A DNA stretch of 10,124 nucleotides from Candidatus Omnitrophota bacterium (GCA_028717055.1 JAQUOO010000040.1:1-10124); one strand, 5' to 3'. Positions 1 to 7,760 are shown, counted from the first letter of the stretch. Translations and numbers: made by a program. Notes: a model not told the origin generated them from the letters alone.

Positions 1-4
1 AAGT

Positions 5-2158
5 GTGGAACTGGATAAGATCAGCGCGCCTAAAAAAGTATCTTCTTATTTTGGAGAGAATACCTTTAGTATAGAAACTATGCAGAAGCATCTTTCCAAG
101 GAGACATTTGAGGCCTTTAAAACCTGGATGGCTGAAGGTAAAACTATCAGCATGGAACAAGCTAATGAGATTGCCAACGCCATGAAAGAATGGGCAATTG
201 CCAAAGGCGCGACTTATTATACTCATTGGTTCCAGCCGATGACAGGCTTAACCGCCGAAAAACATGACAGTTTTATCTCTATTGCCGCCCCCGGCAAGGT
301 AATTGAGAAGTTCTCCGGAAATAAATTAATTCAAGGCGAACCCGATGCTTCAAGCTTTCCTTCCGGCGGCATTCGCGCAACATTTGAAGCCCGCGGCTAC
401 ACTGCCTGGGATCCTTCCAGTCCAGCATTTATCATCGAAAGCACGCTCGGTAAAACTCTTTGCATCCCGACCATCTTTATCTCTTATCACGGCGAAGCCC
501 TGGATAAGAAACTGCCGCTTTTACGCTCCGATGAAGCATTAAATAAAGCAGCTTTGGGATTATTAAAGCTTTTTGGGCACAAAGATGTTAAGAAAGTATT
601 TTCTACTTGCGGGCCTGAACAGGAATATTTCCTGATCGATAAGAATTATTACAATCTTCGCCAGGATTTGGTTATGACCGGCAGGACCCTTGTAGGCGCT
701 CCTTCGCCGAAGGGCCAACAACTGGAAGATCAGTATTTTGGGACGATCAAAGAACGAGTGATTAATTTTATGTTTGAGGTTGCCGAGGAAGCGTATAAAT
801 TAGGCATCCCGGTAATGACCCGTCACAATGAAGTTGCTCCGCATCAGTATGAATTCGCGCCTATATTCGAAGAGTCGAATATCGCCGCTGACCACAATCA
901 GCTTTTGATGGAATTAATGAAGAAAATCGCTTTAAGGCACGGCATGGTTTGCCTTTTGCATGAGAAACCGTTTGCCGGGATAAATGGAAGCGGTAAGCAT
1001 TTAAATTGGTCGCTGGCTGATGATAGAGGGGATAATTTGCTTAACCCGGGACAAACTCCGGAAGATAATTTGCAATTTTTAGCGGTTTTGGCCGCGGTTT
1101 TGCGCGCGGTATATTTACATTCCGATCTTTTACGCGCCTCTGTTGCTATGGCCGGCAATGAGCACCGTTTAGGAGCTAATGAGGCTCCTCCGGCGATCAT
1201 CAGCGTATTCTTAGGGGCTCAACTGACTGAAATCCTGAACATGATTGAGAAAGGCGTTAAATCCAAGGTTTCTAAGAGCGATATTATTGACTTGGGCCTT
1301 GGCCGCTTGCCTAAATTTAACAAAGATACAACCGATAGAAACCGCACTTCGCCTTTTGCCTTTACCGGAGCCAAATTTGAGTTTCGCGCCGTAGGTTCTT
1401 CACAGAATATTTCAACTCCTATCGCGATAATTAACACGATAATAGCCGAAAGCCTTGACTATGTAGCCGAAAAGATCAAGAAAACATCGGCTGGAAAAGA
1501 TTTTAATACCGCGGTGCTTAAGGTTATCGCGGAGATTGTCAAAGAAACAAAAGATATTCGTTTTGAAGGCAACAATTACGCCGAAGAATGGGTAAAGGAA
1601 GCTAAAAAACGTTCTTTACCTAACGTAGCTGCGACTTATGAAGCGCTGGAAGCCTTAACCAAAGAAAAGAATATCTCGCTGTTTGAGAAATACAAGGTTT
1701 TCTCAAAAGAAGAGCTTATCGCCAGATATCACATCTGGATTCATATGTATAACCTTACTCTTGAGATCGAAGCCAATACCTTAAAAGAAATGGTTAATGC
1801 TTCGGTTGTTCCGGCAGGATACAAATATGAGAAGCTTTTGGCCGGCACATTGCATGAGTTGGTTAATCTTAAGAAAACAGCCGGATTGTCCCTGGATGCC
1901 GCGGCTCTTAAGGATAAAAAAGAACATCTCTCCGAGATAGTTTCAAAAATATTTTATGTTAGGCGTAATACTCTGGAAATGGATAAGTTGCTGGATAAAG
2001 CGCATAAGGCAGGCGGTGAAAAATGCGCTGAAATTTATTTTAAAGAACTAAAGCCCTTGATGGATCATATCAGAAAGCACGTTGATCAACTTGAATGCGT
2101 AGTTTCCGACGATGCTTGGGATTTGCCCAAGTATAGGGAGATGTTGTTTATAAAATAA
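5..2158 (+). CDS. glnN: Glutamine synthetase type III (GlnN)
   Basis: ATP-dependent ligation of ammonia to glutamate, giving glutamine; a cytoplasmic enzyme that forms large oligomers in characterised members. The 717-residue product has the length of GSIII (about 700-730) and is much longer than GSI or GSII. Family motifs are in the expected order: CGPEQEYFLID near residues 202-212 with the metal-ligand type glutamates, NEVAPHQYEFAPIFEE near 278-293, NGSGKHLNWS with His332 in the ATP/metal region, GNEHRLGANEAPPA with Arg388, and DRNRTSPFAFTGAKFEFRAVGSS. The C-terminal roughly 200 residues form the helical extension typical of type III. The start given is a GTG four bases from the window edge, and the frame stays open to base 2. 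No ribosome binding site can be seen, so the true start may lie upstream. GltBD downstream uses its product. The identity is very secure; only the start is uncertain. Confidence 0.96.
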   Translation: MELDKISAPKKVSSYFGENTFSIETMQKHLSKETFEAFKTWMAEGKTISMEQANEIANAMKEWAIAKGATYYTHWFQPMTGLTAEKHDSFISIAAPGKVIEKFSGNKLIQGEPDASSFPSGGIRATFEARGYTAWDPSSPAFIIESTLGKTLCIPTIFISYHGEALDKKLPLLRSDEALNKAALGLLKLFGHKDVKKVFSTCGPEQEYFLIDKNYYNLRQDLVMTGRTLVGAPSPKGQQLEDQYFGTIKERVINFMFEVAEEAYKLGIPVMTRHNEVAPHQYEFAPIFEESNIAADHNQLLMELMKKIALRHGMVCLLHEKPFAGINGSGKHLNWSLADDRGDNLLNPGQTPEDNLQFLAVLAAVLRAVYLHSDLLRASVAMAGNEHRLGANEAPPAIISVFLGAQLTEILNMIEKGVKSKVSKSDIIDLGLGRLPKFNKDTTDRNRTSPFAFTGAKFEFRAVGSSQNISTPIAIINTIIAESLDYVAEKIKKTSAGKDFNTAVLKVIAEIVKETKDIRFEGNNYAEEWVKEAKKRSLPNVAATYEALEALTKEKNISLFEKYKVFSKEELIARYHIWIHMYNLTLEIEANTLKEMVNASVVPAGYKYEKLLAGTLHELVNLKKTAGLSLDAAALKDKKEHLSEIVSKIFYVRRNTLEMDKLLDKAHKAGGEKCAEIYFKELKPLMDHIRKHVDQLECVVSDDAWDLPKYREMLFIK

Positions 2159-2178
2159 AGACATAGGGTAGTGGGGTC

Positions 2179-2203
2179 AGGGCCTATCTGGGCCTTGGCC
2201 CTA
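2179..2203 (+). terminator. Possible weak terminator or REP-like hairpin after glnN
   Basis: AGGGCC (2179-2184) is the exact reverse complement of GGCCCT (2197-2202). A second GGGCC copy at 2190-2194 can pair with GGCCC (2197-2201) instead, so two alternative stems compete for one 3' arm. The following bases, TATTTAATGTT, are T-rich but not a clean T-tract, so termination is likely weak. The flanking GTGGGGTCAGGGCC resembles, from memory, hairpins spread by REP-associated transposases. No transposase is visible here, so that reading is speculative. Confidence 0.35.
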
Positions 2204-2217
2204 TTTAATGTTAAGCC

Positions 2218-2616
2218 ATGCTTAAAAAACGGGCAATAGTTGTTGGAATTACGGCAATCTTTATTTTAAGCATTAATTTCTTTGGTTTTGCCGAAGAGGG
2301 CAAAGATGTCCGGCGCAGCATTATCATCAGCGCCAAAGCCGGGAAAGAGTTTATGATAACCTTGGAATCGAATATGACCACAGGTTATCAATGGCAATTG
2401 GCAGAGGATGTTGACGGAAAATTCGTTGTTTTAAAAGGCTCAAGGTATATCGTTAAAGAAACAGGGCTGGTTGGCTCTGGAGGCAAAGAGGAGTGGGTAT
2501 TCAAAGCGCTTAGGCCGGGGACAACAGAGATTTATTTTAAATACGTGCGGTCTTGGGAAAATAATGTTCCTCCAGCCGATAAAAAAAGTTTCGTAGTCAA
2601 GATAGAAAAAGAGTAA
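2218..2616 (+). CDS. Secreted chagasin-like (inhibitor I42) protease inhibitor
   Basis: A 132-residue protein with an N-terminal signal peptide: KKR at residues 3-5, a hydrophobic core at about 6-24, and probable cleavage after FGFA (residue 25). There is no lipobox cysteine, so export to the periplasm or medium is likely. The remainder matches the chagasin/I42 family, which inhibits papain-type cysteine peptidases through three loops. All three loop motifs are visible: NMTTGYQW at 52-59 (family NPTTGY), GSGG at 86-89 (family GxGG) and RSWE at 111-114 (family RPWE). Length is typical for the family. It starts 59 bases after glnN and ends in front of a strong terminator, so it may be co-transcribed with glnN. 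No clear Shine-Dalgarno precedes the ATG. The family call is confident; the target peptidase is unknown and no cysteine peptidase is encoded in the window. Confidence 0.85.
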   Translation: MLKKRAIVVGITAIFILSINFFGFAEEGKDVRRSIIISAKAGKEFMITLESNMTTGYQWQLAEDVDGKFVVLKGSRYIVKETGLVGSGGKEEWVFKALRPGTTEIYFKYVRSWENNVPPADKKSFVVKIEKE

Positions 2617-2640
2617 TCAGGCCGTAAAAGAAATTAATCG

Positions 2641-2660
2641 CAAGCACAATGTAGTGCTTG
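2641..2660 (+). other. Perfect 7-bp hairpin in the 3' region of the inhibitor transcript
   Basis: CAAGCAC (2641-2647) and GTGCTTG (2654-2660) are perfect reverse complements around a 6-base loop. No T-tract follows, so it is not an intrinsic terminator by itself. It lies 24 bases after the inhibitor stop codon and just before the large terminator hairpin. It could stabilise the mRNA 3' end, or be a protein-binding palindrome. Confidence 0.5.
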
Positions 2661-2688
2661 AGTCTTAGCGGCAGCCAAAAGAACAAAG

Positions 2689-2740
2689 ACGTTCACGAAA
2701 GCTTTATTTAGTTAAGCTTTTAGGTGAACGTATTTTTTTT
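2689..2740 (+). terminator. Strong intrinsic terminator (two-tier hairpin plus 8-T tract)
   Basis: The outer stem is ACGTTCAC (2689-2696) pairing perfectly with GTGAACGT (2724-2731). The inner stem is AAAGCTT (2698-2704) pairing with AAGCTTT (2714-2720) around a 9-base loop. A small asymmetric internal loop (2697 against 2721-2723) separates them. Eight consecutive T follow at 2733-2740. This is a textbook Rho-independent terminator for transcripts coming from glnN and the inhibitor gene. It ends only four bases before the ATG of the next gene, which is unusual. Confidence 0.85.
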
Positions 2741-2744
2741 AAGC

Positions 2745-3119
2745 ATGGTAACTATATTAATTTCCGATGACGAGACAAAAATCAAAGAAGCGCTAAAGGA
2801 GGTGTTAGCGAAAGAGGGGTATGCCTTTCCCGACTCCGCTTATAGCGACGATGTCATAAGGGTAGTGAAAAAAGATTGCATAAGGGATTTAGCCTTTATT
2901 AAAGATAAAGTTATCACTTTTGAAAATTCCTTGTTTAATGAGAAAAAGGGTGTATTATATAAATCCGTTGTTGAGTCGATTGAGAAACCTTTGATTGAAC
3001 AGACTCTGGAGCGCACAGAAGGCAATCAGCTTAAAGCCGCACGAATCCTCGGGCTAAACCGCAACACCCTTCGCGCAAAAATCAAAAAATTAGAGATCAA
3101 TTTGGAACAATATAAATGA
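2745..3119 (+). CDS. Small Fis-type HTH protein with degenerate receiver-like N-terminus
   Basis: A 124-residue protein. Residues 70-118 match the Fis/NtrC C-terminal DNA-binding domain (LYKSVVESIEKPLIEQTL, then GNQLKAARILGLNRNTLRAKIKKLEI), with the helix-turn-helix at about 96-116. Residues 3-26 look like strand 1 and helix 1 of a response-regulator receiver: ILISDDE with the acidic pair Asp8-Asp9, then an EALKEVLAKEGY helix. The phospho-acceptor aspartate and the rest of the receiver are missing; around 48-56 the expected DLVLLD-type strand reads DLAFIKDKV. There is no AAA+ sigma54-activation domain. It may be an internally deleted relative of an NtrC-family regulator, now a DNA-binding protein only. 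A GTG at 2724 in the same frame lies inside the terminator stem, so the ATG at 2745 is preferred. No Shine-Dalgarno is seen. A role in controlling glnN or gltBD is suggested by position only. Confidence 0.75.
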   Translation: MVTILISDDETKIKEALKEVLAKEGYAFPDSAYSDDVIRVVKKDCIRDLAFIKDKVITFENSLFNEKKGVLYKSVVESIEKPLIEQTLERTEGNQLKAARILGLNRNTLRAKIKKLEINLEQYK

Positions 3120-3235
3120 TAATGACCAATATCCAAGCTCCAATGTCGATTGAAATCCCAATGATTAAATATTCCAATTGGAATTTGGGATTTGAGTTAT
3201 TCATTCGTCATTGGGATTTGGTAATTGGGTAATTC
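3120..3235. repeat. Imperfect long inverted repeat (MITE-like or palindromic element)
   Basis: Two arms of about 58 bases (3120-3177 and 3178-3235) are imperfect reverse complements around a perfect 14-bp palindrome, ATTCCAATTGGAAT (3171-3184). Further matching stretches include 3139-3154 (TCCAATGTCGATTGAA), which matches 13 of 16 bases of the complementary right arm at 3200-3215, and the outer ends TAATGACC and GGGTAATT. The motif AATCCCAATG and its complement recur. Base composition is AT-rich and low in complexity compared with the flanking genes. It begins right after the Fis-like stop codon and ends 10 bases before the gltB ATG, so it fills almost the whole intergenic space. No coding potential was recognised in it. 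Confidence 0.65.
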
Positions 3236-3245
3236 TAAATTAAAT

Positions 3246-6200
3246 ATGGATAATAGGCAAAAACTAGAAAAATTTGGTTTATACGACCCCCGCTTCGAAC
3301 ATGATTCCTGCGGAGTGGGCTTTATCTGCAATGTTAAAGGAGTAAAATCTCACGATATTGTGGTAAGCGGCTTAGAAATACTTAAGCGTCTGGCGCATCG
3401 GGGCGCAACAGGCTCCGATCCCAGGACAGGGGACGGGGCTGGTATTCTGATCCAGATGCCGCATGAATTTATCGCTAAAGTTGCTCAAGAAAACAATTTT
3501 AACCTGCCGCCAAAAGGAAAATATGGAGTTGGTTTGGTTTTCCTCCCCCGAATTGAATCCGAGCGCAAATTTTGTAAAGACGCGTTCGTCAAGATCATTA
3601 AGCAGGAAAAAGAAGAATTGGTTGGCTGGAGAAATGTGCCGGTGGATAACGCGGATATTGGCGAAAGCGCCCGGGAAACCGAGCCGGTAGTTGAACAGGT
3701 TTTTATAGGGTCTAAATTGGAAGGTTTGGACCTGGAGAGAAAACTTTATTTAATCCGCAAACAGATTGAAAACATAATTCGCTCTTCGAACTTAAAACAA
3801 AAATCATTTTTTTATATTACAAACCTGTCTAGCCGCACTCTTTCCTATAAGGGCCTGCTTATGCCTGAACAGGTGGAAAGATTCTTTCCGGACTTGCTGG
3901 ATAAAGATATGCAAAGCTGCCTGGCGTTGATACATTCGCGCTACTCTACAAACACTTTTCCGACCTGGGACTTGTCCCAGCCATTCAGGTTCCTGGCGCA
4001 TAATGGCGAGATTAATACTTTGCGCGGCAACATTAATTGGATGAGTGCCAGAGAAGGTTTACTTAAGAGCAAAGCCCTTAAGAGTCTAAAGAAAATATTT
4101 CCTATAATTGTTCCCGGAGGAAGCGATTCAGCTACCATTGATAATGTTTTTGAATTGCTCTATTTATCCGGCAGGTCGCTTCCACACGCAATGATGATGC
4201 TTATCCCGGGAGCCTGGGAAGAAAATCATCTGCTTGACGATAAGGTTCGGGATTTTTACCGTTTCCATACCTGTTTTATGGAACCCTGGGATGGCCCGGC
4301 AGCTATGGCTTTTACCGATGGCGTAAAAATCGGAGCCCTTTTAGACAGGAATGGTTTAAGGCCGGCGCGCTACCTGATTACTAAAAATGATTTGGTTGTT
4401 ATGGCTTCGGAAGTCGGAGTTTTGGATGTTAAACCTGAAGATGTTGCTTATTCCGGACGGCTTGAACCCGGCAAGATATTTTTTATCGATACTGAAGCCG
4501 GCAGGATAATTGACGATGCTCAAATCAAGCAGGAAGTATCCCGGGAAAAACCCCACAATCAGTGGTTAAAAGAAAATATTTTAGACTTGGATAAACTGCC
4601 TCAGGTAAAAGTAAAAGAAGATAAATCTGATACGCTCAAACTCTTAAATAATTTTGGCTATAGCCGCGAAGATCTTAAATTTATACTCAAGCCCATGGCT
4701 CAGGATTCTCAAGAGCCGGTTGGTTCAATGGGTAACGATACGCCGCTAGCGGTTTTATCCAATCAGCCGCAGCCAATCTTTAGTTACTTCAAACAACTTT
4801 TTGCCCAGGTAACCAATCCGGCAGTCGATCCTATCCGCGAAGAGCTGGTGATGAGCCTGCACACGTATTTGGGCCCGGAGAAAAATATTCTTGATGAAAC
4901 GCCGGAGCATTGTCATAAATTATTCGTCAAAAATCCCATTCTGACCAATGGCGAATTAGAAGTAATCCGGAAGATAAAGAAGAATAGTTTCAAGACCAAA
5001 ACCATATCTTTACTTTTTGAGGTCAATAAAAAATATTCTTTGCCAAAAGCAATCGCAAGGATCCGCAAGGAATCAGGCGAAGCTATTAAAGACGGGTATA
5101 CCTTCATGATTTTATCTGATAAGGGGGTAGATAAGGACAATGCGGCTGTTCCCAGCCTTTTAGCTACGGCAGCAGTGCATCATTATTTAATCCGTAACGC
5201 TAAACGCACGCAAATCAGCTTAATTGTGGAAAGCGCTGAACCTCGGGAAGTGCACCATTTTGCGTTATTATTCGGGTATGGCGCTGATTGCATCAATCCT
5301 TATCTAGGATATAAGGCGGTAGAAAAGCTGGTAGATGACCAGGAAATAGCAATCGATAAGGAGAGCGCATTAAAACATTATATCAAGGCGATTAATAAGG
5401 GAATTTTAAAGATCCTCTCTAAAATGGGTATTTCTACTTTGCAAAGTTACCGGGGAGCGCAGATATTCGAAGCCTTAGGGCTGGATAAATCCGTAATTGA
5501 CGAATATTTCACCGGGACAGTTTCCCGTATAGGCGGAGCGGATTTGGATGCCATAGCCAAAGAAACATTGATGCGCCACAGCCGCGCGTTTAATGAAACT
5601 GCCCAAAGCCCGGAACTTTTGATTTCCGGCGGCCTGTATCAGTGGAAACGTGACGGAGAATTTCACCTCTGGAACCCGGATAGCATAGCTGCGTTACAGG
5701 ATGCGACGCGTAATAACGATGCCAAGCGTTATTATGAATTCACGCAATTGATTAATGACCAGTCTAAACAGCCGACCACTATAAGGAGCCTTTTTAGATT
5801 TAAGAAAACCAAGCCTATCCTGTTGGAGGAAGTTGAGTCGGTTGAGCAAATAGTCAAGCGGTTTGCCACGGGCGCTATGAGTTTTGGTTCGATTTCCCGC
5901 GCTACCCACGAAACAATTGCCATAGCCATGAATCGTTTAGGAGGCAGGTCCAATACCGGTGAAGGAGGAGAAGACCCGGCGCGTTTTGCCCCATTGCCAA
6001 ATGGCGAGTCCAAAAGAAGCGCGATAAAACAAGTTGCTTCCGGAAGGTTCGGCGTAACTACGAATTATCTGATTAATGCCGATGAAATTCAGATTAAAAT
6101 TGCCCAAGGGGCTAAGCCTGGAGAGGGCGGGCAATTACCCGGGCATAAAGTGAGCGTTACAATAGCCAAGACCCGTTATACTACACCCGGAGTTACTTTG

Positions 6201-7760
6201 ATTTCTCCTCCTCCGCATCACGATATTTATTCCATTGAAGATTTAGCCCAGCTTATTTTTGATTTGAAGAATACAAACCCCGGAGCGCGGATCAGCGTAA
6301 AGTTAGTTTCGGAAATTGGCGTGGGGACAATTGCCGCGGGTGTTGCCAAGGGGCATGCGGATATGATTTTAGTTTCAGGCGGAGATGGAGGCACAGGAGC
6401 ATCTCCTTTAAGTTCGATTAAGCATGCTGGGCTGCCCTGGGAGTTGGGAATTTCCGAAACTAATCAAACCCTTGTATTAAATAACTTACGTAGCCGCGTT
6501 CGGTTACAAGCTGATGGACAAATGCGCACAGGCAGGGATGTGGCGATCGCAGCGCTTCTAGGGGCGGAAGAATTTGGTTTCTGCACCGCAGTTTTAATTG
6601 TTTTAGGTTGCGTTATGCTCAGGCACTGTAATTTGAATAACTGTTCGGTGGGGATTGCCACGCAGGATGAAATCCTGGAGAAAAGATTCCAGGGAAGGCC
6701 CGAATATATCGAAAATTATTTCCGTTTTGTAGCCGGTGAATTACGCCAGATTATGAGCGAGTTGGGAATTAAAAAGATGGATGAGATGATCGGCCGAACT
6801 GACCTGCTCGAACTAAACTCTGAAATTTTACCCTGGAAAGCCAAAGCCGTGGATTTTTCCCGGATACTTTATAAGCCTGATGTCGGGGCAAATATTGCCC
6901 GGCATTGTGTAATTCAACAGGACCATGGTATCGATAAAATCCTGGATCGTAAATTGATGGAATTGGCCAAGCCGGCCTTGGAAAAAAGAGAAAATGTCAG
7001 GCACGAGCTTTCCATTAAGAATGTCAACCGGACTGCGGGCGCTATGTTAAGCGGGCAAATCTGTAAGACCTATGGCGAAGAAGGCCTGCCGGAAGATACG
7101 GTTTATTTTAAGTTTAAAGGCGTAGCCGGGCAAAGCTTTGGCGCCTGGCTGGCTAAAGGTGTCACTTTTGAACTGGAAGGCCTGAGCAATGATTATATAG
7201 GCAAGGGCATTTCCGGCGGTAAGATTATAGTTTATCCGGATAGAAAAACAAATTATAAATCCGAAGAAAATATTATTATCGGTAATACTACTTTTTACGG
7301 AGCGATTTCTGGAGAGGCTTATATTCGGGGAGTTGCCGGAGAAAGATTTTGTATCCGGAATTCCGGGCTTTTGAGCGTAGTTGAAGGAGTAGGGGATCAT
7401 GCTTGCGAATATATGACCGGAGGAAGAATCGTGATATTGGGAAAAACCGGAAGAAATTTTGGCGCTGGTATGTCAGGGGGGATCGCTTATGTTTATGATA
7501 AAGAAGGGGCTTTTAAGAGTAAATGCAACATGAGTATGGTGGAATTGGATGTTCCTGGCCAGCAGGATGCCCAGACGATTAAAGGGTTGCTTGCTAATCA
7601 TTATAGATATACCTTGAGCCCGTTAGCCAAGAAGATTTCCGATAATTTAAAACAGGAGCTCAAATATTTCGTGAAAGTCATGCCTTTGGAATATAAGCGA
7701 ATCCTGGAGGAGAGGAAGTTGGCCAGGAAATCAGATTCAGGGGAAGATGCCGATGGGTGA
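3246..7760 (+). CDS. gltB: Glutamate synthase (NADPH) large subunit
   Basis: It hydrolyses glutamine and transfers the nascent ammonia to 2-oxoglutarate, giving two glutamates, in the cytoplasm and in complex with GltD. The 1504-residue product has full family length. Domains: class II glutamine amidotransferase with nucleophile Cys22 (HDSCGVGF; the preceding 21 residues are probably a cleaved propeptide), RYSTNTFPTWD from 232, HNGEIN from 252 and GGSDSA from 291; a central domain at roughly 450-770; the FMN/2-oxoglutarate domain with TGAMSFGSIS at 875-884, GEGGED from 905 and GGDGGTGASP from 1045; the [3Fe-4S] motif C-x5-C-x4-C at Cys1122, Cys1128 and Cys1133; and the C-terminal GXGXG beta-helix from about 1255. 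After the last cluster cysteine the protein reads CSVG where CPVG is usual. An in-frame TTG at 3225 lies inside the inverted repeat, so the ATG at 3246 is preferred. No good Shine-Dalgarno or promoter was seen. It is translationally linked to gltD. Confidence 0.97.
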   Translation: MDNRQKLEKFGLYDPRFEHDSCGVGFICNVKGVKSHDIVVSGLEILKRLAHRGATGSDPRTGDGAGILIQMPHEFIAKVAQENNFNLPPKGKYGVGLVFLPRIESERKFCKDAFVKIIKQEKEELVGWRNVPVDNADIGESARETEPVVEQVFIGSKLEGLDLERKLYLIRKQIENIIRSSNLKQKSFFYITNLSSRTLSYKGLLMPEQVERFFPDLLDKDMQSCLALIHSRYSTNTFPTWDLSQPFRFLAHNGEINTLRGNINWMSAREGLLKSKALKSLKKIFPIIVPGGSDSATIDNVFELLYLSGRSLPHAMMMLIPGAWEENHLLDDKVRDFYRFHTCFMEPWDGPAAMAFTDGVKIGALLDRNGLRPARYLITKNDLVVMASEVGVLDVKPEDVAYSGRLEPGKIFFIDTEAGRIIDDAQIKQEVSREKPHNQWLKENILDLDKLPQVKVKEDKSDTLKLLNNFGYSREDLKFILKPMAQDSQEPVGSMGNDTPLAVLSNQPQPIFSYFKQLFAQVTNPAVDPIREELVMSLHTYLGPEKNILDETPEHCHKLFVKNPILTNGELEVIRKIKKNSFKTKTISLLFEVNKKYSLPKAIARIRKESGEAIKDGYTFMILSDKGVDKDNAAVPSLLATAAVHHYLIRNAKRTQISLIVESAEPREVHHFALLFGYGADCINPYLGYKAVEKLVDDQEIAIDKESALKHYIKAINKGILKILSKMGISTLQSYRGAQIFEALGLDKSVIDEYFTGTVSRIGGADLDAIAKETLMRHSRAFNETAQSPELLISGGLYQWKRDGEFHLWNPDSIAALQDATRNNDAKRYYEFTQLINDQSKQPTTIRSLFRFKKTKPILLEEVESVEQIVKRFATGAMSFGSISRATHETIAIAMNRLGGRSNTGEGGEDPARFAPLPNGESKRSAIKQVASGRFGVTTNYLINADEIQIKIAQGAKPGEGGQLPGHKVSVTIAKTRYTTPGVTLISPPPHHDIYSIEDLAQLIFDLKNTNPGARISVKLVSEIGVGTIAAGVAKGHADMILVSGGDGGTGASPLSSIKHAGLPWELGISETNQTLVLNNLRSRVRLQADGQMRTGRDVAIAALLGAEEFGFCTAVLIVLGCVMLRHCNLNNCSVGIATQDEILEKRFQGRPEYIENYFRFVAGELRQIMSELGIKKMDEMIGRTDLLELNSEILPWKAKAVDFSRILYKPDVGANIARHCVIQQDHGIDKILDRKLMELAKPALEKRENVRHELSIKNVNRTAGAMLSGQICKTYGEEGLPEDTVYFKFKGVAGQSFGAWLAKGVTFELEGLSNDYIGKGISGGKIIVYPDRKTNYKSEENIIIGNTTFYGAISGEAYIRGVAGERFCIRNSGLLSVVEGVGDHACEYMTGGRIVILGKTGRNFGAGMSGGIAYVYDKEGAFKSKCNMSMVELDVPGQQDAQTIKGLLANHYRYTLSPLAKKISDNLKQELKYFVKVMPLEYKRILEERKLARKSDSGEDADG
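7739..7746 (+). promoter_or_regulatory. Ribosome binding site that decides the gltD start
   Basis: AGGGGAAG lies within the last codons of gltB. Two ATG codons follow, at 7747 and 7753. The first would be only about 2 bases from the purine core, the second about 8 bases. Spacing therefore favours 7753, which also gives the family-like N-terminus MGDIKGFLK. Confidence 0.65.

Noticed and set aside
898..1437. Antisense open frames inside glnN (898-1200 and 1219-1437)
   Set aside because: Their translations show no recognisable domain, they lie entirely opposite a well-conserved enzyme, and they have no ribosome binding site. They are shadows of the real gene.
2724..2744. GTG start giving a longer Fis-like protein
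   Set aside because: It lies in the 3' arm of the terminator hairpin and the extra residues come from the T-tract. The receiver-like similarity begins right after the ATG at 2745.
3120..3235. Repeat region as a CRISPR array
   Set aside because: The repeats are inverted and form one large palindrome. There are no regularly spaced direct repeats with unique spacers.
3225..3245. TTG start giving a GltB longer by seven residues
   Set aside because: It is inside the inverted repeat, has no ribosome binding site, and the added residues are not family-like. The ATG at 3246 is preferred.
5694..6134. Overlapping antisense open frames inside gltB
   Set aside because: Low-complexity translations without motifs, opposite the conserved FMN domain. 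They reflect codon bias of the real gene.
7747..7752. First of two closely spaced ATG codons for gltD
   Set aside because: It is too near the AGGGGAAG ribosome binding site. The ATG at 7753 has normal spacing and gives the usual MGDxxGFL start.
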